A stretch of 64,000 bases of DNA from Betaproteobacteria bacterium. Its GTDB lineage: Bacteria; Pseudomonadota; Gammaproteobacteria; Burkholderiales; Rhodocyclaceae. The position numbers and the translations under genes were made by a program. Below are positions 34,470 through 43,833 of the stretch, piece by piece; the stretch's first letter is position 1; the number at the start of each line of letters is the position of its first letter. Under the pieces are notes generated by a model. That model had not been told where the DNA came from, searched no databases, and was given only the letters and a program-made list of their open reading frames with translations. The stretch lies in contig JAHRYN010000002.1 in assembly GCA_020621405.1 (NCBI GenBank), positions 124,001 to 188,000 of the forward strand, read 5' to 3'.

Positions 34470-36554
34470 TCAGCCGTCCGCTTCCAGCCTCTGCAGGAAC
34501 TGGTCAGCCGGCAAGGGCCTGGCAAACAGGTAACCCTGCATCAGGCCGCACCGGCGCTGCGCCAGGAACTCGCGCTGCGCTTCCGTCTCCACCCCCTCGG
34601 CAACGACACCCAGGCCCAGCGCCTGTGCCATCGCCAGGATGGCCTCGACGATGGAACCGTCGCTCGCATCATCCGGCAGATCGCGCACGAAGCTGCGATC
34701 GATCTTGAGCAGGTCGATCGGAAACTGTTTCAGCGTCGACAAGGACGAATAGCCTGTACCGAAATCGTCGATCGACAGCTTCAGGCCGAGAGCCTTCAGT
34801 GCCTTGAGCTTTTCCAGCGCGTTTTCCGGCTCGTGCATGACCGCGCTTTCGGTCAGCTCCACATGCAGCAGTTCCGGCGGGATGCCGGTTGACTCGAGCG
34901 CGTGCACGATCACCGGCAGCAGCGAGTCGGAGCGGAAATTGATCGCCGACAGATTGATCGCCACCGGCACTACCGGACCACCGCTTTCCCGCCATTGCGC
35001 GATCTGGCGGCACGCCGTCAGCACCACCCATTCGCTGAGCGGCACGATGAAGCCGGTTTCCTCGGCCACCGGAATGAACTGTACCGGCGACACATTGCCG
35101 CGCTCCGGATGAGTCCAGCGCAGCAGCGCCTCGGCCGACACGATGCGGCTGCTCGCGGCATCGACCTGCGGCTGGTAATGCAGCGAAAACTCGCCGGCAT
35201 CCAGGGCATGGGCCAGATCCTGCTCCAGCGACAGCCGTTCCAACGCCTGCTGCTGCATTGCCTCGGTGAAGAATTCGAAGGTATTGCGACCGCGCTGCTT
35301 GGCGGCGTACATCGCCATGTCGGCATGACGCAGCAGGGCTTCGGCATCGGTGCCGTTTTCCGGATACAGCGCAATACCGAGCGACGCCGTCACCACGAGT
35401 TCGACGTGAGCCACCTGCAGCGGACGGCACAGTTCCTCGCAGATCCGGGTGGCCACCCGCGCCGCGTCCTCGGGGCGAGCCAGATCGGTCAGCAGCACGG
35501 TGAATTCGTCGCCCCCCAGGCGCGCGACCACCTCGTCGGGGTCCACGCCCTCGCGCCCGACGAAATCGGCCGAGCGCACCGAGCCGATCAGGCGGCTGGC
35601 CACCTCGCGCAGTATCTGGTCGCCCAGCGTATGACCGAAACTGTCGTTGATGCGCTTGAGCCGGTCCAGATCGAGGTAGAGCAAGGCGCACCGGGCACCG
35701 ATGCGGCCGGATCGCGCCAGCGCGTGGTCCAGCATTTCGCGGAACATCTGGCGGTTGGCCAGTCCGGTCAGACTGTCGTGGTAGGCGAGGAAGCGGATGC
35801 GTTCCGCGGCCAGTTCGCGCTCGGTCACGTCCTGCGTCACGCCCTCGATGCGCACGACACGCCCGAATTCGTCGCGTACCGGCAAGGCCTGTTCGTACAG
35901 CGTCACCACCGAACCATCGCCACGCTGGACGCGGAAACTCATCTGATAGGCATCGCCGCTGCGCGCACGCTCCATTGCCTCGCGCAGGTGCGGGCGATCG
36001 GGACTGAGCACGCGCGACAGAAAGCCGAACGGCACCGCCTGCGCAGCCGGCTGGGTGTCGCCCCACAGATCGAGGCAGATCTCGCTGCGTTCGCAGCGGT
36101 CTTCGTCGATATGCCAGACCCACCCGCCCAGCCTGGCCACGCGCTGCGCCACCGCCAGGCGACGTTCCGACACCTCCAGATCCGCCACCGTGGCTGCAGC
36201 GCGCAAGGCATAACGCACGCGATAGACCAGCAATGTCCAGTTCAACGGTTTGGTGACGAAATCGGTCGCACCGAGCGAGTAGGCCCGGTCGATGGAGACC
36301 GTATCGTCCATGCCCGTCAGCATGATGATGGGCACACGCCGGCCGTGCGGACGCCCGCGGATTGCACGACAGACCTCGAAGCCGTCGATGCCGGTCATGT
36401 TCACGTCGAGCAGCACCAACGAGAACTCGTGCTGGTCGAACATCTCCAGCGCGTGCTCGCCGTCGGGGCACTCCATGACTTCAAAGCCGGAACTGATCAG
36501 GACTTCGGTCGCGAGCAGACGGACCATTGCGTCGTCATCGACAAGAAGAATCAC
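34470..36554 (-). CDS. REC-PAS-GGDEF-EAL cyclic-di-GMP signalling protein
   Basis: About 694 residues. A receiver domain is at the N-terminus (ILLVDDDAM, phosphoacceptor in LLDVNMTG, Lys in FVTKPL). A PAS/PAC domain follows, then GGDEF (intact ARLGGDEFTVLL, no RxxD inhibitory site) and EAL (AEALLRWTHP, IDDFGTGYSSLSTL, KIDRSFVRDL). Both enzymatic motifs look intact. The start is uncertain: GTG at 36554 has GGAG eight bases upstream and begins directly at the receiver; the ATG at 36629 would overlap the Hpt gene by 26 bases and add 25 unconserved residues. The Hpt gene upstream is probably its phosphate source. Confidence 0.88.
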   Translation of the reverse strand: MILLVDDDAMVRLLATEVLISSGFEVMECPDGEHALEMFDQHEFSLVLLDVNMTGIDGFEVCRAIRGRPHGRRVPIIMLTGMDDTVSIDRAYSLGATDFVTKPLNWTLLVYRVRYALRAAATVADLEVSERRLAVAQRVARLGGWVWHIDEDRCERSEICLDLWGDTQPAAQAVPFGFLSRVLSPDRPHLREAMERARSGDAYQMSFRVQRGDGSVVTLYEQALPVRDEFGRVVRIEGVTQDVTERELAAERIRFLAYHDSLTGLANRQMFREMLDHALARSGRIGARCALLYLDLDRLKRINDSFGHTLGDQILREVASRLIGSVRSADFVGREGVDPDEVVARLGGDEFTVLLTDLARPEDAARVATRICEELCRPLQVAHVELVVTASLGIALYPENGTDAEALLRHADMAMYAAKQRGRNTFEFFTEAMQQQALERLSLEQDLAHALDAGEFSLHYQPQVDAASSRIVSAEALLRWTHPERGNVSPVQFIPVAEETGFIVPLSEWVVLTACRQIAQWRESGGPVVPVAINLSAINFRSDSLLPVIVHALESTGIPPELLHVELTESAVMHEPENALEKLKALKALGLKLSIDDFGTGYSSLSTLKQFPIDLLKIDRSFVRDLPDDASDGSIVEAILAMAQALGLGVVAEGVETEAQREFLAQRRCGLMQGYLFARPLPADQFLQRLEADG

Positions 36555-36603
36555 CCGCGCGCTCCGTTTACGTTGCTGACCTTGCCCGAACCTGCATTCT
36601 GCA

Positions 36604-37002
36604 TCAGTCCGCCCCGCATACGGATTCATTCGTACCGGACGGCAGCGCGGCGTTCAGCTTCTCCAGCGCGTCGAAGGTGTCCTGCAGCGCCTGCTCCAAT
36701 TCCCGCCGGTTGGACTCGTCAAAACCAGCGTATCCGCCGCGCGCCGCGTTTTCGATGTCACGCGCCAGCGCATGAACCCGCATGGCACCCAGTGCTCCGC
36801 TCGCGCTCTTGAGCCGGTGCGCCGCCTCGCGCAGTGCGCAGGCATCAGCGGCAGCAGCCGCGGCACCCATCGCAGCCAGGCCGGATTCGGCTTCGCTGTG
36901 CAGCAGGACGATCATGCGCGGCAGCAGGCCCGATGCGCGACGACGCATGGCAGGCACACTGAACAGAATGCTTTCGTCGATCAATGTGTCCTTGTCTGTC
37001 AT
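36604..37002 (-). CDS. Hpt domain protein
   Basis: 132-residue histidine phosphotransfer protein; the phospho-acceptor His62 lies in EAAHRLKSASGALGA, the standard HxLKSASG motif. It carries no kinase domain and is encoded just upstream of the REC-GGDEF-EAL protein. It would relay phosphate to that receiver from a hybrid kinase not encoded nearby. Confidence 0.88.
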   Translation of the reverse strand: MTDKDTLIDESILFSVPAMRRRASGLLPRMIVLLHSEAESGLAAMGAAAAAADACALREAAHRLKSASGALGAMRVHALARDIENAARGGYAGFDESNRRELEQALQDTFDALEKLNAALPSGTNESVCGAD

Positions 37003-37328
37003 GGGTCTGCAGTCCTCTTTGCCGGCCTCCGCAGGAGAATCGAGGCATCCTGTGCGGTGTCGGACTCAATGCCCGGTACGGCGGCGGGTCAGGGAGAAAA
37101 CGGAGTGTCTTGATTCCGGTCGGGACGAACCCGACATGCCTGAAGGGGAAAATGGCCTCGTCGGCTGACCCTTTTTTCGGCAGATGACGCCGCAACTTGA
37201 GGATATTCATCCGCCAGCCCCGAATTCGCCCGTTGCAGACGATGCAGCTAGCACATCCATCACTGCAGCCCATAGAATCGGGCGGTCGCGCCTGACCGGC
37301 GCCCCGCCTGCACCACTTCCGGACGAAC
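37003..37328. other. Intergenic region between divergent hpt and prlC
   Basis: 326 bp. It should hold the promoters of both genes, but no convincing hexamer pair was seen. One small stem, GTCGGG/CCCGAC, lies near 37120-37136. No gene. Confidence 0.5.
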
Positions 37329-39404
37329 ATGAATACGAACCCGCTGCTCGACTTCTCTTCCCTGCCCCGTTTCGACGCCATCCGGCCCGAGCACGTGGCA
37401 CCGGCCATCGTCGACCTGCTGACCCGCTACCAGGCGCTGATCGACGGACTGATCGCCAGCCCTGAAGCACCGACCTGGGACGGTTTCGCCGCGCCAATCA
37501 CCGACATGGGCGAACAGCTCGGCCGCGCCTGGGGCGTGGTCGGCCACCTGCATGGCGTCAACGACGTGCCGGCCTGGCGCGAGGCCTACAACACCACGCT
37601 GCCGGAAATCACCCGCTTCTACAGCTCGCTCGGCCAGAACCTCGCGCTGTTCGCGAAATACCGCGCGCTGCACGACAGCGCCGAATACGCCACGCTGTCG
37701 CCGGCGCGCCGGCGCATCCTGGACAACGAAGTGCGCGATTTCCGTCTGTCCGGCGCCGAGTTGCCGGAAGAACAGAAGCCGCGCTTCAAGGAAATCCAGG
37801 AAGAGCTGGCATCGCTGTCCACGAAGTTCTCCGAGAACGTGCTCGACGCCACCAATGCCTTCGCCGAATACGTGAGCGATCCGGCACTGCTTAACGGACT
37901 GCCGGACGACAGCATCGAAGCGGCACGCGAGGCGGCGCAGAACGACGAACGCGAGGGCTGGAAGTTTACGCTGCACATGCCGTCCTACCTGCCGGTGATG
38001 CAGTACGCCGACAACCGCGAACTGCGCGCCCGCATGTACCGCGCCTACGCCACCCGCGCGTCCGAATTCGGCGAGGCCACGCGCGACAACTCCAAGCTGA
38101 TCGACCGCATCCTCGCCCTGCGTGCCGAAGAGTCGAAGATGCTCGGCTTCGGCAGCTTCGCCGAACTGTCGATGGTGCCGAAAATGGCCGACACGCCGGA
38201 ACAGGTGATGGCCTTCCTGCGCGACTTCGCGGTGCGCGCCCGACCGCACGGCCAGCGCGACCTCGACGAACTGCGCGCCTTCGCCCGCAACGAATACGGC
38301 CTCGACGAGCTGCATCCGTGGGACATGGCCTGGGTATCGGAAAAGCTGCGCGTGCAGCGCTACGATTTTTCCGAGCAGGAGGTGAAGCTGTACTTTCCGG
38401 AACCCAAGGTGCTCGAAGGCCTGTTCCGCGTGGTCGAGGGCCTGTACGGCGTCAGCATCAGACCCGATGTCGCGCCGGTCTGGCACCCGGACGTGCGCTT
38501 CTTCCGCATCGAACGCCAAGAGGCGGGCGGACCGGAACTGGTCGGCCAGTTCTACCTCGACCTGTACGCGCGGGACACCAAGCGCGGCGGCGCCTGGATG
38601 GACGAGGCGATCACCCGCCGCCGGGTCGACGGCGGCGTGCAGACGCCGGTCGCCTATCTGAACTGCAACTTCCCGTCGCCGGTCGGCGAGAAGGACGGCA
38701 AGCCCAGGCCGGCGACGTTCACACATGACGACGTGATCACGCTGTTCCACGAAACCGGCCACGGCCTGCACCACCTGCTGACCCGCGTCGACGACCTGCC
38801 AGTGTCCGGCATCCATGGCGTCGAGTGGGATGCGGTCGAACTGCCCAGCCAGTTCATGGAGAACTTCTGCTGGGAGTGGGACGTACTGTCCGGCATGACC
38901 GCGCATGCCGACACCGGCGAGCCGCTGCCGCGCGCGCTGTACGACAAGATGATCGCCGCCCGGAATTTCCAGAGCGGCATGCAGACACTGCGCCAGATCG
39001 AGTTCTCGCTGTTCGACCTGCGCCTGCACCACGATTTCGTGCCCGGCGGCGACAAGACCATGCTGCAGTTGCTCGACGAGGTGCGTGACGAAGTCGCGGT
39101 CGTACGACCGCCGGACTGGAACCGCTTTCCGAACAGCTTCAGCCACATCTTCGCCGGCGGCTACGCGGCCGGCTACTACAGCTACAAGTGGGCCGAGGTG
39201 CTGTCGGCCGACGCCTTCGAAGCCTTCGAGGAGGCGCGTGGCATCGCCGGCACCGTGCTCGACACCGCCACCGGCCGCCGCTTCTGGGATGAAATACTCG
39301 CCGTCGGCGGCTCGCGACCGGCGCTTGAATCGTTCAAGGCCTTCCGCGGCCGCGAACCACGGCCAGACGCCCTGCTGCGCCACAGCGGCATGGTCAGTGC
39401 CTGA
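37329..39404 (+). CDS. prlC: Oligopeptidase A (M3 family metallopeptidase)
   Basis: 691-residue cytoplasmic zinc peptidase that degrades short peptides, including cleaved signal peptides. The zinc-binding HETGH is at residues 474-478 (LFHETGHGLHHLL), with FCWEWDVLSG downstream giving the third ligand region. Full length with the usual N-terminal helical domain and no signal peptide. The following small gene starts 17 bp later. Confidence 0.95.
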   Translation: MNTNPLLDFSSLPRFDAIRPEHVAPAIVDLLTRYQALIDGLIASPEAPTWDGFAAPITDMGEQLGRAWGVVGHLHGVNDVPAWREAYNTTLPEITRFYSSLGQNLALFAKYRALHDSAEYATLSPARRRILDNEVRDFRLSGAELPEEQKPRFKEIQEELASLSTKFSENVLDATNAFAEYVSDPALLNGLPDDSIEAAREAAQNDEREGWKFTLHMPSYLPVMQYADNRELRARMYRAYATRASEFGEATRDNSKLIDRILALRAEESKMLGFGSFAELSMVPKMADTPEQVMAFLRDFAVRARPHGQRDLDELRAFARNEYGLDELHPWDMAWVSEKLRVQRYDFSEQEVKLYFPEPKVLEGLFRVVEGLYGVSIRPDVAPVWHPDVRFFRIERQEAGGPELVGQFYLDLYARDTKRGGAWMDEAITRRRVDGGVQTPVAYLNCNFPSPVGEKDGKPRPATFTHDDVITLFHETGHGLHHLLTRVDDLPVSGIHGVEWDAVELPSQFMENFCWEWDVLSGMTAHADTGEPLPRALYDKMIAARNFQSGMQTLRQIEFSLFDLRLHHDFVPGGDKTMLQLLDEVRDEVAVVRPPDWNRFPNSFSHIFAGGYAAGYYSYKWAEVLSADAFEAFEEARGIAGTVLDTATGRRFWDEILAVGGSRPALESFKAFRGREPRPDALLRHSGMVSA

Positions 39405-39421
39405 ACCCACGGGAGACTTCG

Positions 39422-39964
39422 ATGACGGGATTGCGCAGACTGCTTTTCATCTCGATGGCCGGCATGCTCTGTGCCGGCGTCGCCTGTGCCGAGACCTATA
39501 AATGGCTCGACGCACAGGGGCACACGCACTACAGCGACACGCCACCGCCGCCCGATGCGCGCAACGCGACCGAAAAGAAGATGCGCGCCAACGTGGTGGA
39601 AACCAGCGGCGGCGGATATGCCGAACGCGAGGCCACGCGCCGGGCACCGGTCACGGTCTGGCTCGGCAACGAGTGCGACTCACTGTGCGAATCCGCGCTG
39701 TCGCTGCTGAAGAACCGCGGCATCGCCTACACGGAACAGCGCATCACCAGCGAAGAGCAGAAGCAGGCCTTCGTGGCGCGCTTCAAGCTCAAGGACGCAC
39801 GCGTGCCGGCGATCGCCGCTGGCGCCGACCAGCTGGTCGGCTTCAGCGCCGAATCCTGGAACAAGCTGCTCGACCGCGCCGGCTACCCGGCCAAGGGCAG
39901 CGCCAAGCCGCCGGCCGCTGCGAAAACGCCGCCACCGGCTGCGGCAGAACCCGAGGCCCAGTGA
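39422..39964 (+). CDS. DUF4124 / glutaredoxin-like periplasmic protein
   Basis: 180 residues: a signal peptide (LLFISMAGMLCAGVACA), a DUF4124 segment (ETYKWLDAQGHTHYSDTPPP) and a glutaredoxin-like region from about 76 with Cys85 and Cys89 in NECDSLCES. The spacing CxxxC differs from thioredoxin and glutaredoxin CxxC, so redox activity is uncertain. The C-terminal 25 residues are Ala/Pro rich. Confidence 0.82.
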   Translation: MTGLRRLLFISMAGMLCAGVACAETYKWLDAQGHTHYSDTPPPPDARNATEKKMRANVVETSGGGYAEREATRRAPVTVWLGNECDSLCESALSLLKNRGIAYTEQRITSEEQKQAFVARFKLKDARVPAIAAGADQLVGFSAESWNKLLDRAGYPAKGSAKPPAAAKTPPPAAAEPEAQ

Positions 39965-40038
39965 CGACGGCGAAGCGCGCGCATCCGCGTGCCTGAAACC
40001 TTCCGGAAGACAAGCCGGGGTAAGCCACGAAGATCGGA

Positions 40039-40695
40039 ATGACCAGGCCGCTGCTCTACACCTACCGGCGCTGTCCCTACGCGATGCGCGCCCGCATGGC
40101 ACTGCTGATCGCCGATATCGCCTTCGATGCCCACGAAGTGTCGCTGCGGGACAAGCCGGCAGAGCTGCTGGCTCTGTCACCGAAGGGCACCGTGCCCGTG
40201 CTGCGCCAGGCGAGCGGCGACGTGCTCGACCAGAGCTGGGACATCATGCGCTGGGCACTGGCGCCGCTTCCGTCCGCATCATGGTGGGCACCCGCGCAGA
40301 CGCGGGACAATCTCGACTGGCTGGCGCTGAACGACGGCGTCTTCAAGCACCATCTCGACCGCTACAAATACCCCGAGCGCTTTCCCGGCGCCGACCGCGA
40401 CAGCCATCGAGCGCAGGCCCTCGAGAGCTTCCTGCGGCCGCTGGCCGGTCGTCTCGACAAAAGCCGTTTTCTTGGCGGCGACATACCGTGCGCGACCGAT
40501 ATCGCCCTGTTCCCTTTCGTACGGCAGTACGCTGCGGTGGAGCCGGCATGGTTCGCACAGCAACTGCCACCCGCGTTGCAGTCCTGGCTGTCCGGATGGC
40601 TGTCCAGCCCGGTTTTCCTGCACTGCATGCACAGATTGCCGGACCGGATGACAATAGAATTTCCACGGTATGCAGGTAACTCGGACCCTGCCTGA
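40039..40695 (+). CDS. Glutathione S-transferase / glutaredoxin-2-like protein
   Basis: 218-residue GST-fold protein. The N-terminal thioredoxin domain has a CPYAMR motif at 12-17 (CPxx active-site type), SPKGTVPVLR (cis-Pro loop), and a C-terminal all-alpha domain with GGDIPCATDIALFPFVRQ. Such single-Cys GSTs reduce mixed disulfides with glutathione. Substrate unknown. Confidence 0.85.
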   Translation: MTRPLLYTYRRCPYAMRARMALLIADIAFDAHEVSLRDKPAELLALSPKGTVPVLRQASGDVLDQSWDIMRWALAPLPSASWWAPAQTRDNLDWLALNDGVFKHHLDRYKYPERFPGADRDSHRAQALESFLRPLAGRLDKSRFLGGDIPCATDIALFPFVRQYAAVEPAWFAQQLPPALQSWLSGWLSSPVFLHCMHRLPDRMTIEFPRYAGNSDPA

Positions 40696-40782
40696 CGGAC
40701 ACCGCATAACCGAAGACGTCGCTGCCCGGACGCGACGGTCACACCGGCCCGGACTCCGTGTTGTCACGCTGGTCGATATGTC

Positions 40783-41631
40783 TCAGCGGTGGGTGTGATT
40801 CTCGAAGTAGGGCAACAACGCCTTGGCGGCTTCCACGCGCAGTTCAAGCGCCACGGCGTCATCGTTCATCACGTCGAGCAGGAAGCGTTTCGGGTCCGGA
40901 CAGGCATACCTCGATGCCGATCCGGTGTCCGCAGGACCGGCGTCGGCCGTCGCCGGTGTCGTCACCGGCCCGAGGCGTTCCAGCGCTTTGCGGAAGTCCG
41001 CCTCCTTGATGGATTGAATGCAGGACAGCAAGTCTGCCTGGCCATCCTGGCCCGGCTCGATGTCCAGCCAGGGCGTATCGGCGAACATGGGGGCCAGATC
41101 GGGCGCCACGAAAGCCGACCAGCAGCCGCTCCGCACCTGCAGTGCCGGCACCGCTCCGGCATGCCGCGGCACTGCCGCCTCGACTGCCGGCAGCAGGCGG
41201 ACGCGCTCCGGGGCGATGGCGCGCAGATAGCGCACGCGCAAGGCGTCGAGAAAGGCATGCGCCTGGACGGCCGGCACCGGCTCCAGCAGCGAGAACCAGA
41301 GCTGATAGCCATCGACGCCCGAAACCGCAATGGCCGGCGCGGGCAGATCAAGATCGACCTGAACCCCCTGCCACACGCTGGCGATGGCGTCCCAGTCGGC
41401 CGGCCGGGCGACTTCGAGCACCATCGCCCGCACCGTTCCATTGGAATCGACCAGGCCGGATTCAACCGAATCAGCGTCCCGTTTCTCCGGCAAATGCGGC
41501 AGGTACAGGCGATGGCACTCTGATTGAAGTCGGTTCATGTCGAGATAAAGCGAAGCGCGGTTGGGTGGCGTGACTGTACGCGAGAGCGCATTCGGTGGAT
41601 TGAACGCCGTGGCAATCGGTCGCGGGGTCAT
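40783..41631 (-). CDS. Conserved-looking protein of unknown function
   Basis: 282 residues with no signal peptide or membrane segment. I do not recognise a family with confidence. The pattern VDLDLPAPAIAVSGVDGYQL, WFSLLEPVP, AHAFLDALRVRYL faintly recalls primase-like (AEP) folds, but no catalytic acid triad can be fixed. ATG at 41631 has no clear ribosome site; ATG at 41538 is a possible alternative. The terminal region FLLDVMNDDAVALELRVEAA suggests a helical tail. Confidence 0.65.
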   Translation of the reverse strand: MTPRPIATAFNPPNALSRTVTPPNRASLYLDMNRLQSECHRLYLPHLPEKRDADSVESGLVDSNGTVRAMVLEVARPADWDAIASVWQGVQVDLDLPAPAIAVSGVDGYQLWFSLLEPVPAVQAHAFLDALRVRYLRAIAPERVRLLPAVEAAVPRHAGAVPALQVRSGCWSAFVAPDLAPMFADTPWLDIEPGQDGQADLLSCIQSIKEADFRKALERLGPVTTPATADAGPADTGSASRYACPDPKRFLLDVMNDDAVALELRVEAAKALLPYFENHTHR

Positions 41632-41719
41632 GATCGGGATCTGACCGATTGCCGACGCCGGGCTCCATGAATCGGGCCGATGGCATTGCGGTCGTCAGGA
41701 CGCGCCGGCGACCGTGACT

Positions 41720-41971
41720 TCATGTCCGGTACCCGCTGCCCGGACTGTCCTCCGCGATGAAGAAGCGGACGACCCTGCGTGTCATCGGACTGACGAGCAT
41801 TACCGCCGGAAACGCGAATAACCACGCAGTCGCCCAGGCGCTGACCCACGAGTACAGAAAATGAGGGGTCAGGCCAGTCGCGCGAAACGTCGCAATTCCG
41901 GACACCAGAAGGGACATCTGCCCGGAAAGAATCAAGCTGAACAGCAGTGGCCCGTATCTTTTGGAAATCAT
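41720..41971 (-). CDS. DUF2798 small membrane protein
   Basis: 83 residues with two transmembrane helices (PLLFSLILSGQMSLLVSGIA and WATAWLFAFPAVMLVSPMTR), the layout of DUF2798. Function unknown. It is the last gene of the MerR-controlled unit, 15 bp after the flavodoxin gene. Confidence 0.82.
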   Translation of the reverse strand: MISKRYGPLLFSLILSGQMSLLVSGIATFRATGLTPHFLYSWVSAWATAWLFAFPAVMLVSPMTRRVVRFFIAEDSPGSGYRT

Positions 41972-41986
41972 CGTCCTACCTCCCCT

Positions 41987-42556
41987 TCAATTTGCGCCGG
42001 AGACGCGATGAAGTGTCTCCGAGAAATTCCTGCCGAACATCCGGGCCGTCTTGATATCGCCGTCGGTGAAGGCGTCCGCCGGCGCCGAGTGCCCGGCCTG
42101 CGCCATCAGACCTGACCAGGACCCCAGTCGATTGGCAGCCTCATCGTATGGAACCCCTGCATGCTGCTCGGGAAGTATCGGGTTGCCGACCCACAGCATT
42201 CCGTGTTGCATGCAAAACACGAACATCGACATCAGAGTGGATTGTTTGTCGCCGGCGGGTAAAGACGACACAGTGAATCCGGCGGCGAGCTTGCCCTTCA
42301 GCCTCTGGGTACGCCACAGGCCGCCGGTCGCATCCATGAAGCTCTTGAAGGAACCGGAGACACCTCCGAAAAACGTCGGTGAGCCAAAAAGATAGCCGTC
42401 ATAGTCGGCCAGCGCCTCGGGCCGGGCGACAAGGTCTTCCGCCATCAGCACATGAACCTCGGTGTCCGGAACGCCCTGGGCGCCCTCACGGATACTGAAG
42501 GCCATGTGTTCAGTGTGCCCATGGGCACTGTGGTAGACGACAGCAATTCTTTTCAT
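41987..42556 (-). CDS. Flavodoxin-like NAD(P)H:quinone oxidoreductase (WrbA-like)
   Basis: 189 residues with a flavodoxin fold: the phosphate-binding loop YHSAHGHTEHMA near residue 9 and LFGSPTFFGGVSGSFKSFMD near 56, as in WrbA-type FMN quinone reductases. The ATG at 42556 has GAGAGGTG upstream. Second gene of the MerR-linked operon. Such enzymes reduce quinones by two electrons and limit redox cycling. Confidence 0.85.
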   Translation of the reverse strand: MKRIAVVYHSAHGHTEHMAFSIREGAQGVPDTEVHVLMAEDLVARPEALADYDGYLFGSPTFFGGVSGSFKSFMDATGGLWRTQRLKGKLAAGFTVSSLPAGDKQSTLMSMFVFCMQHGMLWVGNPILPEQHAGVPYDEAANRLGSWSGLMAQAGHSAPADAFTDGDIKTARMFGRNFSETLHRVSGAN

Positions 42557-42602
42557 TTCGCACCTCTCCGATGTCCATGGAATTTCCCGATACATACACA
42601 TC

Positions 42603-43100
42603 TCATCTCACGACACTTTCGATGAAGCAGGCCGACAGATAGAGCCCTATGCCGAAGATCGTGTGATTGGCGACACTTCGAAGGCAATTTCTGATCGGCG
42701 CTGGCGTTCTTGACGCAGCAAAGCCTGATCCCATGGCCGGCTGCATCACAAAAAGCGGGGCAACGACCGTAGTCACGCCCATGGCGACAGCCGGCGCCAG
42801 GGTCGGGTTGCTTGTCCAGCCGATGCCCTGTAAAGCCACAAGTACGCCGGCGAAGGCCGCGCCGACGGCATAGTGGGTAATCCAGCCGATCATGAGTTCA
42901 CCGGGAATCGGCTCCGCCTTCCCGATGGATGGGTGGGACAACTTGCCGCGGCAGATGAGATGCCCGATCCATCGCCCGACAAACGCGAAGTTCAGCGTCT
43001 GGACTCCCGATCGCTTCAGTAACGCCAGCCACGCGTCCATGATTGCGGTGGCGCCAGCGCCAATGAGAACAACCCTTATGACGACCTGAAGCAGTGTCAT
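42603..43100 (-). CDS. DUF2938 membrane protein
   Basis: 165 residues with four predicted membrane helices. The sequence RVVLIGAGATAIMDAWLALL at the N-terminus and GELMIGWITHYAVGAAFAGV near residue 70 match DUF2938, a family of unknown function. Ribosome site AAGGGGAG. First gene of the unit controlled by the divergent MerR regulator. Confidence 0.85.
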   Translation of the reverse strand: MTLLQVVIRVVLIGAGATAIMDAWLALLKRSGVQTLNFAFVGRWIGHLICRGKLSHPSIGKAEPIPGELMIGWITHYAVGAAFAGVLVALQGIGWTSNPTLAPAVAMGVTTVVAPLFVMQPAMGSGFAASRTPAPIRNCLRSVANHTIFGIGLYLSACFIESVVR

Positions 43101-43141
43101 GAAACTCCCCTTGAAGATTGACTGATGGACCCATGAAGTGC

Positions 43142-43172
43142 AGTCTAGAAGTTGAAGTCGACTTCAAGTCAA
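43142..43172 (-). promoter_or_regulatory. MerR-type promoter/operator of the DUF2938 operon
   Basis: Read on the minus strand: TTGACT, a 19-bp spacer, TAGACT. The spacer contains the perfect palindrome TTGAAGTCGACTTCAA (43152-43167). An over-long 19-bp spacer with a central dyad is the hallmark of promoters activated by MerR/SoxR proteins through DNA distortion. It lies between the operon and the divergent MerR gene. Confidence 0.85.
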
Positions 43173-43182
43173 GGGGTGGAGC

Positions 43183-43647
43183 ATGGATATTTCCGAAGTT
43201 TCCAAAAGCACCGGCGTACCGGCGTCGACACTTCGCTTCTACGAAAAGAAGGGGCTCATAGCCTCTCTCGGACAACAACATGGATCACGGCGAAAGTTCG
43301 CGCGCAGCGTGCTCGATCACTTGGCGTTGATTTCGCTCGGCCAGGCAGCCGGTCTTTCTCTTGACGAAATCCGGTCGATGATCCTGCCAGCGGGCGAGCC
43401 GAACATAGACCGGCGTTTGCTGGCCGCAAAGGCTGACGAAATCGATTCCCAGATCGAGCGCTTGACCGCCGTGAGCTACGGGTTGCGGCACGCAGCAGCC
43501 TGTCCGGCTACCAGTCATGCCGAATGCCCGACCTTTGCAAAACTTCTGAAGGCAGCGGCATCAGGTGCGCTCAAGAGGCGCTGGGGCAACGCTGCGCCAA
43601 AAGGCCCACGTCAGCAAACGATCGATCGCACGAGTCAGCATGACTGA
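43183..43647 (+). CDS. MerR-family transcriptional regulator
   Basis: 154 residues. The N-terminal winged HTH reads ISEVSKSTGVPASTLRFYEK, the MerR signature, followed by the dimerisation helix (LAAKADEIDSQIERLTAVSY). The C-terminus holds a Cys pair with seven residues between (ACPATSHAECPTF), which could sense metal or redox state; the SoxR iron-sulfur spacing is not matched. The start has GGTGGAGC just upstream. The gene is divergent from the DUF2938-flavodoxin-DUF2798 unit and surely binds the 16-bp palindrome between them. Confidence 0.9.
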   Translation: MDISEVSKSTGVPASTLRFYEKKGLIASLGQQHGSRRKFARSVLDHLALISLGQAAGLSLDEIRSMILPAGEPNIDRRLLAAKADEIDSQIERLTAVSYGLRHAAACPATSHAECPTFAKLLKAAASGALKRRWGNAAPKGPRQQTIDRTSQHD

Positions 43648-43833
43648 CGACGGCCTTCGAACAACTCCACAGGCACCAGGAAGCTTTCGGCAAAGCTTGT
43701 CCTGGTCAGGTGCGGGCATAATCCGGCGCCGTCTCGGTTAAGGAGCGTCGGGGCAGGCATCCGACGGCGCGTCCGGACCGGGCAATGGCTGCCATCTCAA
43801 TATCAGTGCTTGCCGTCAGGAACCTCTCTCACC

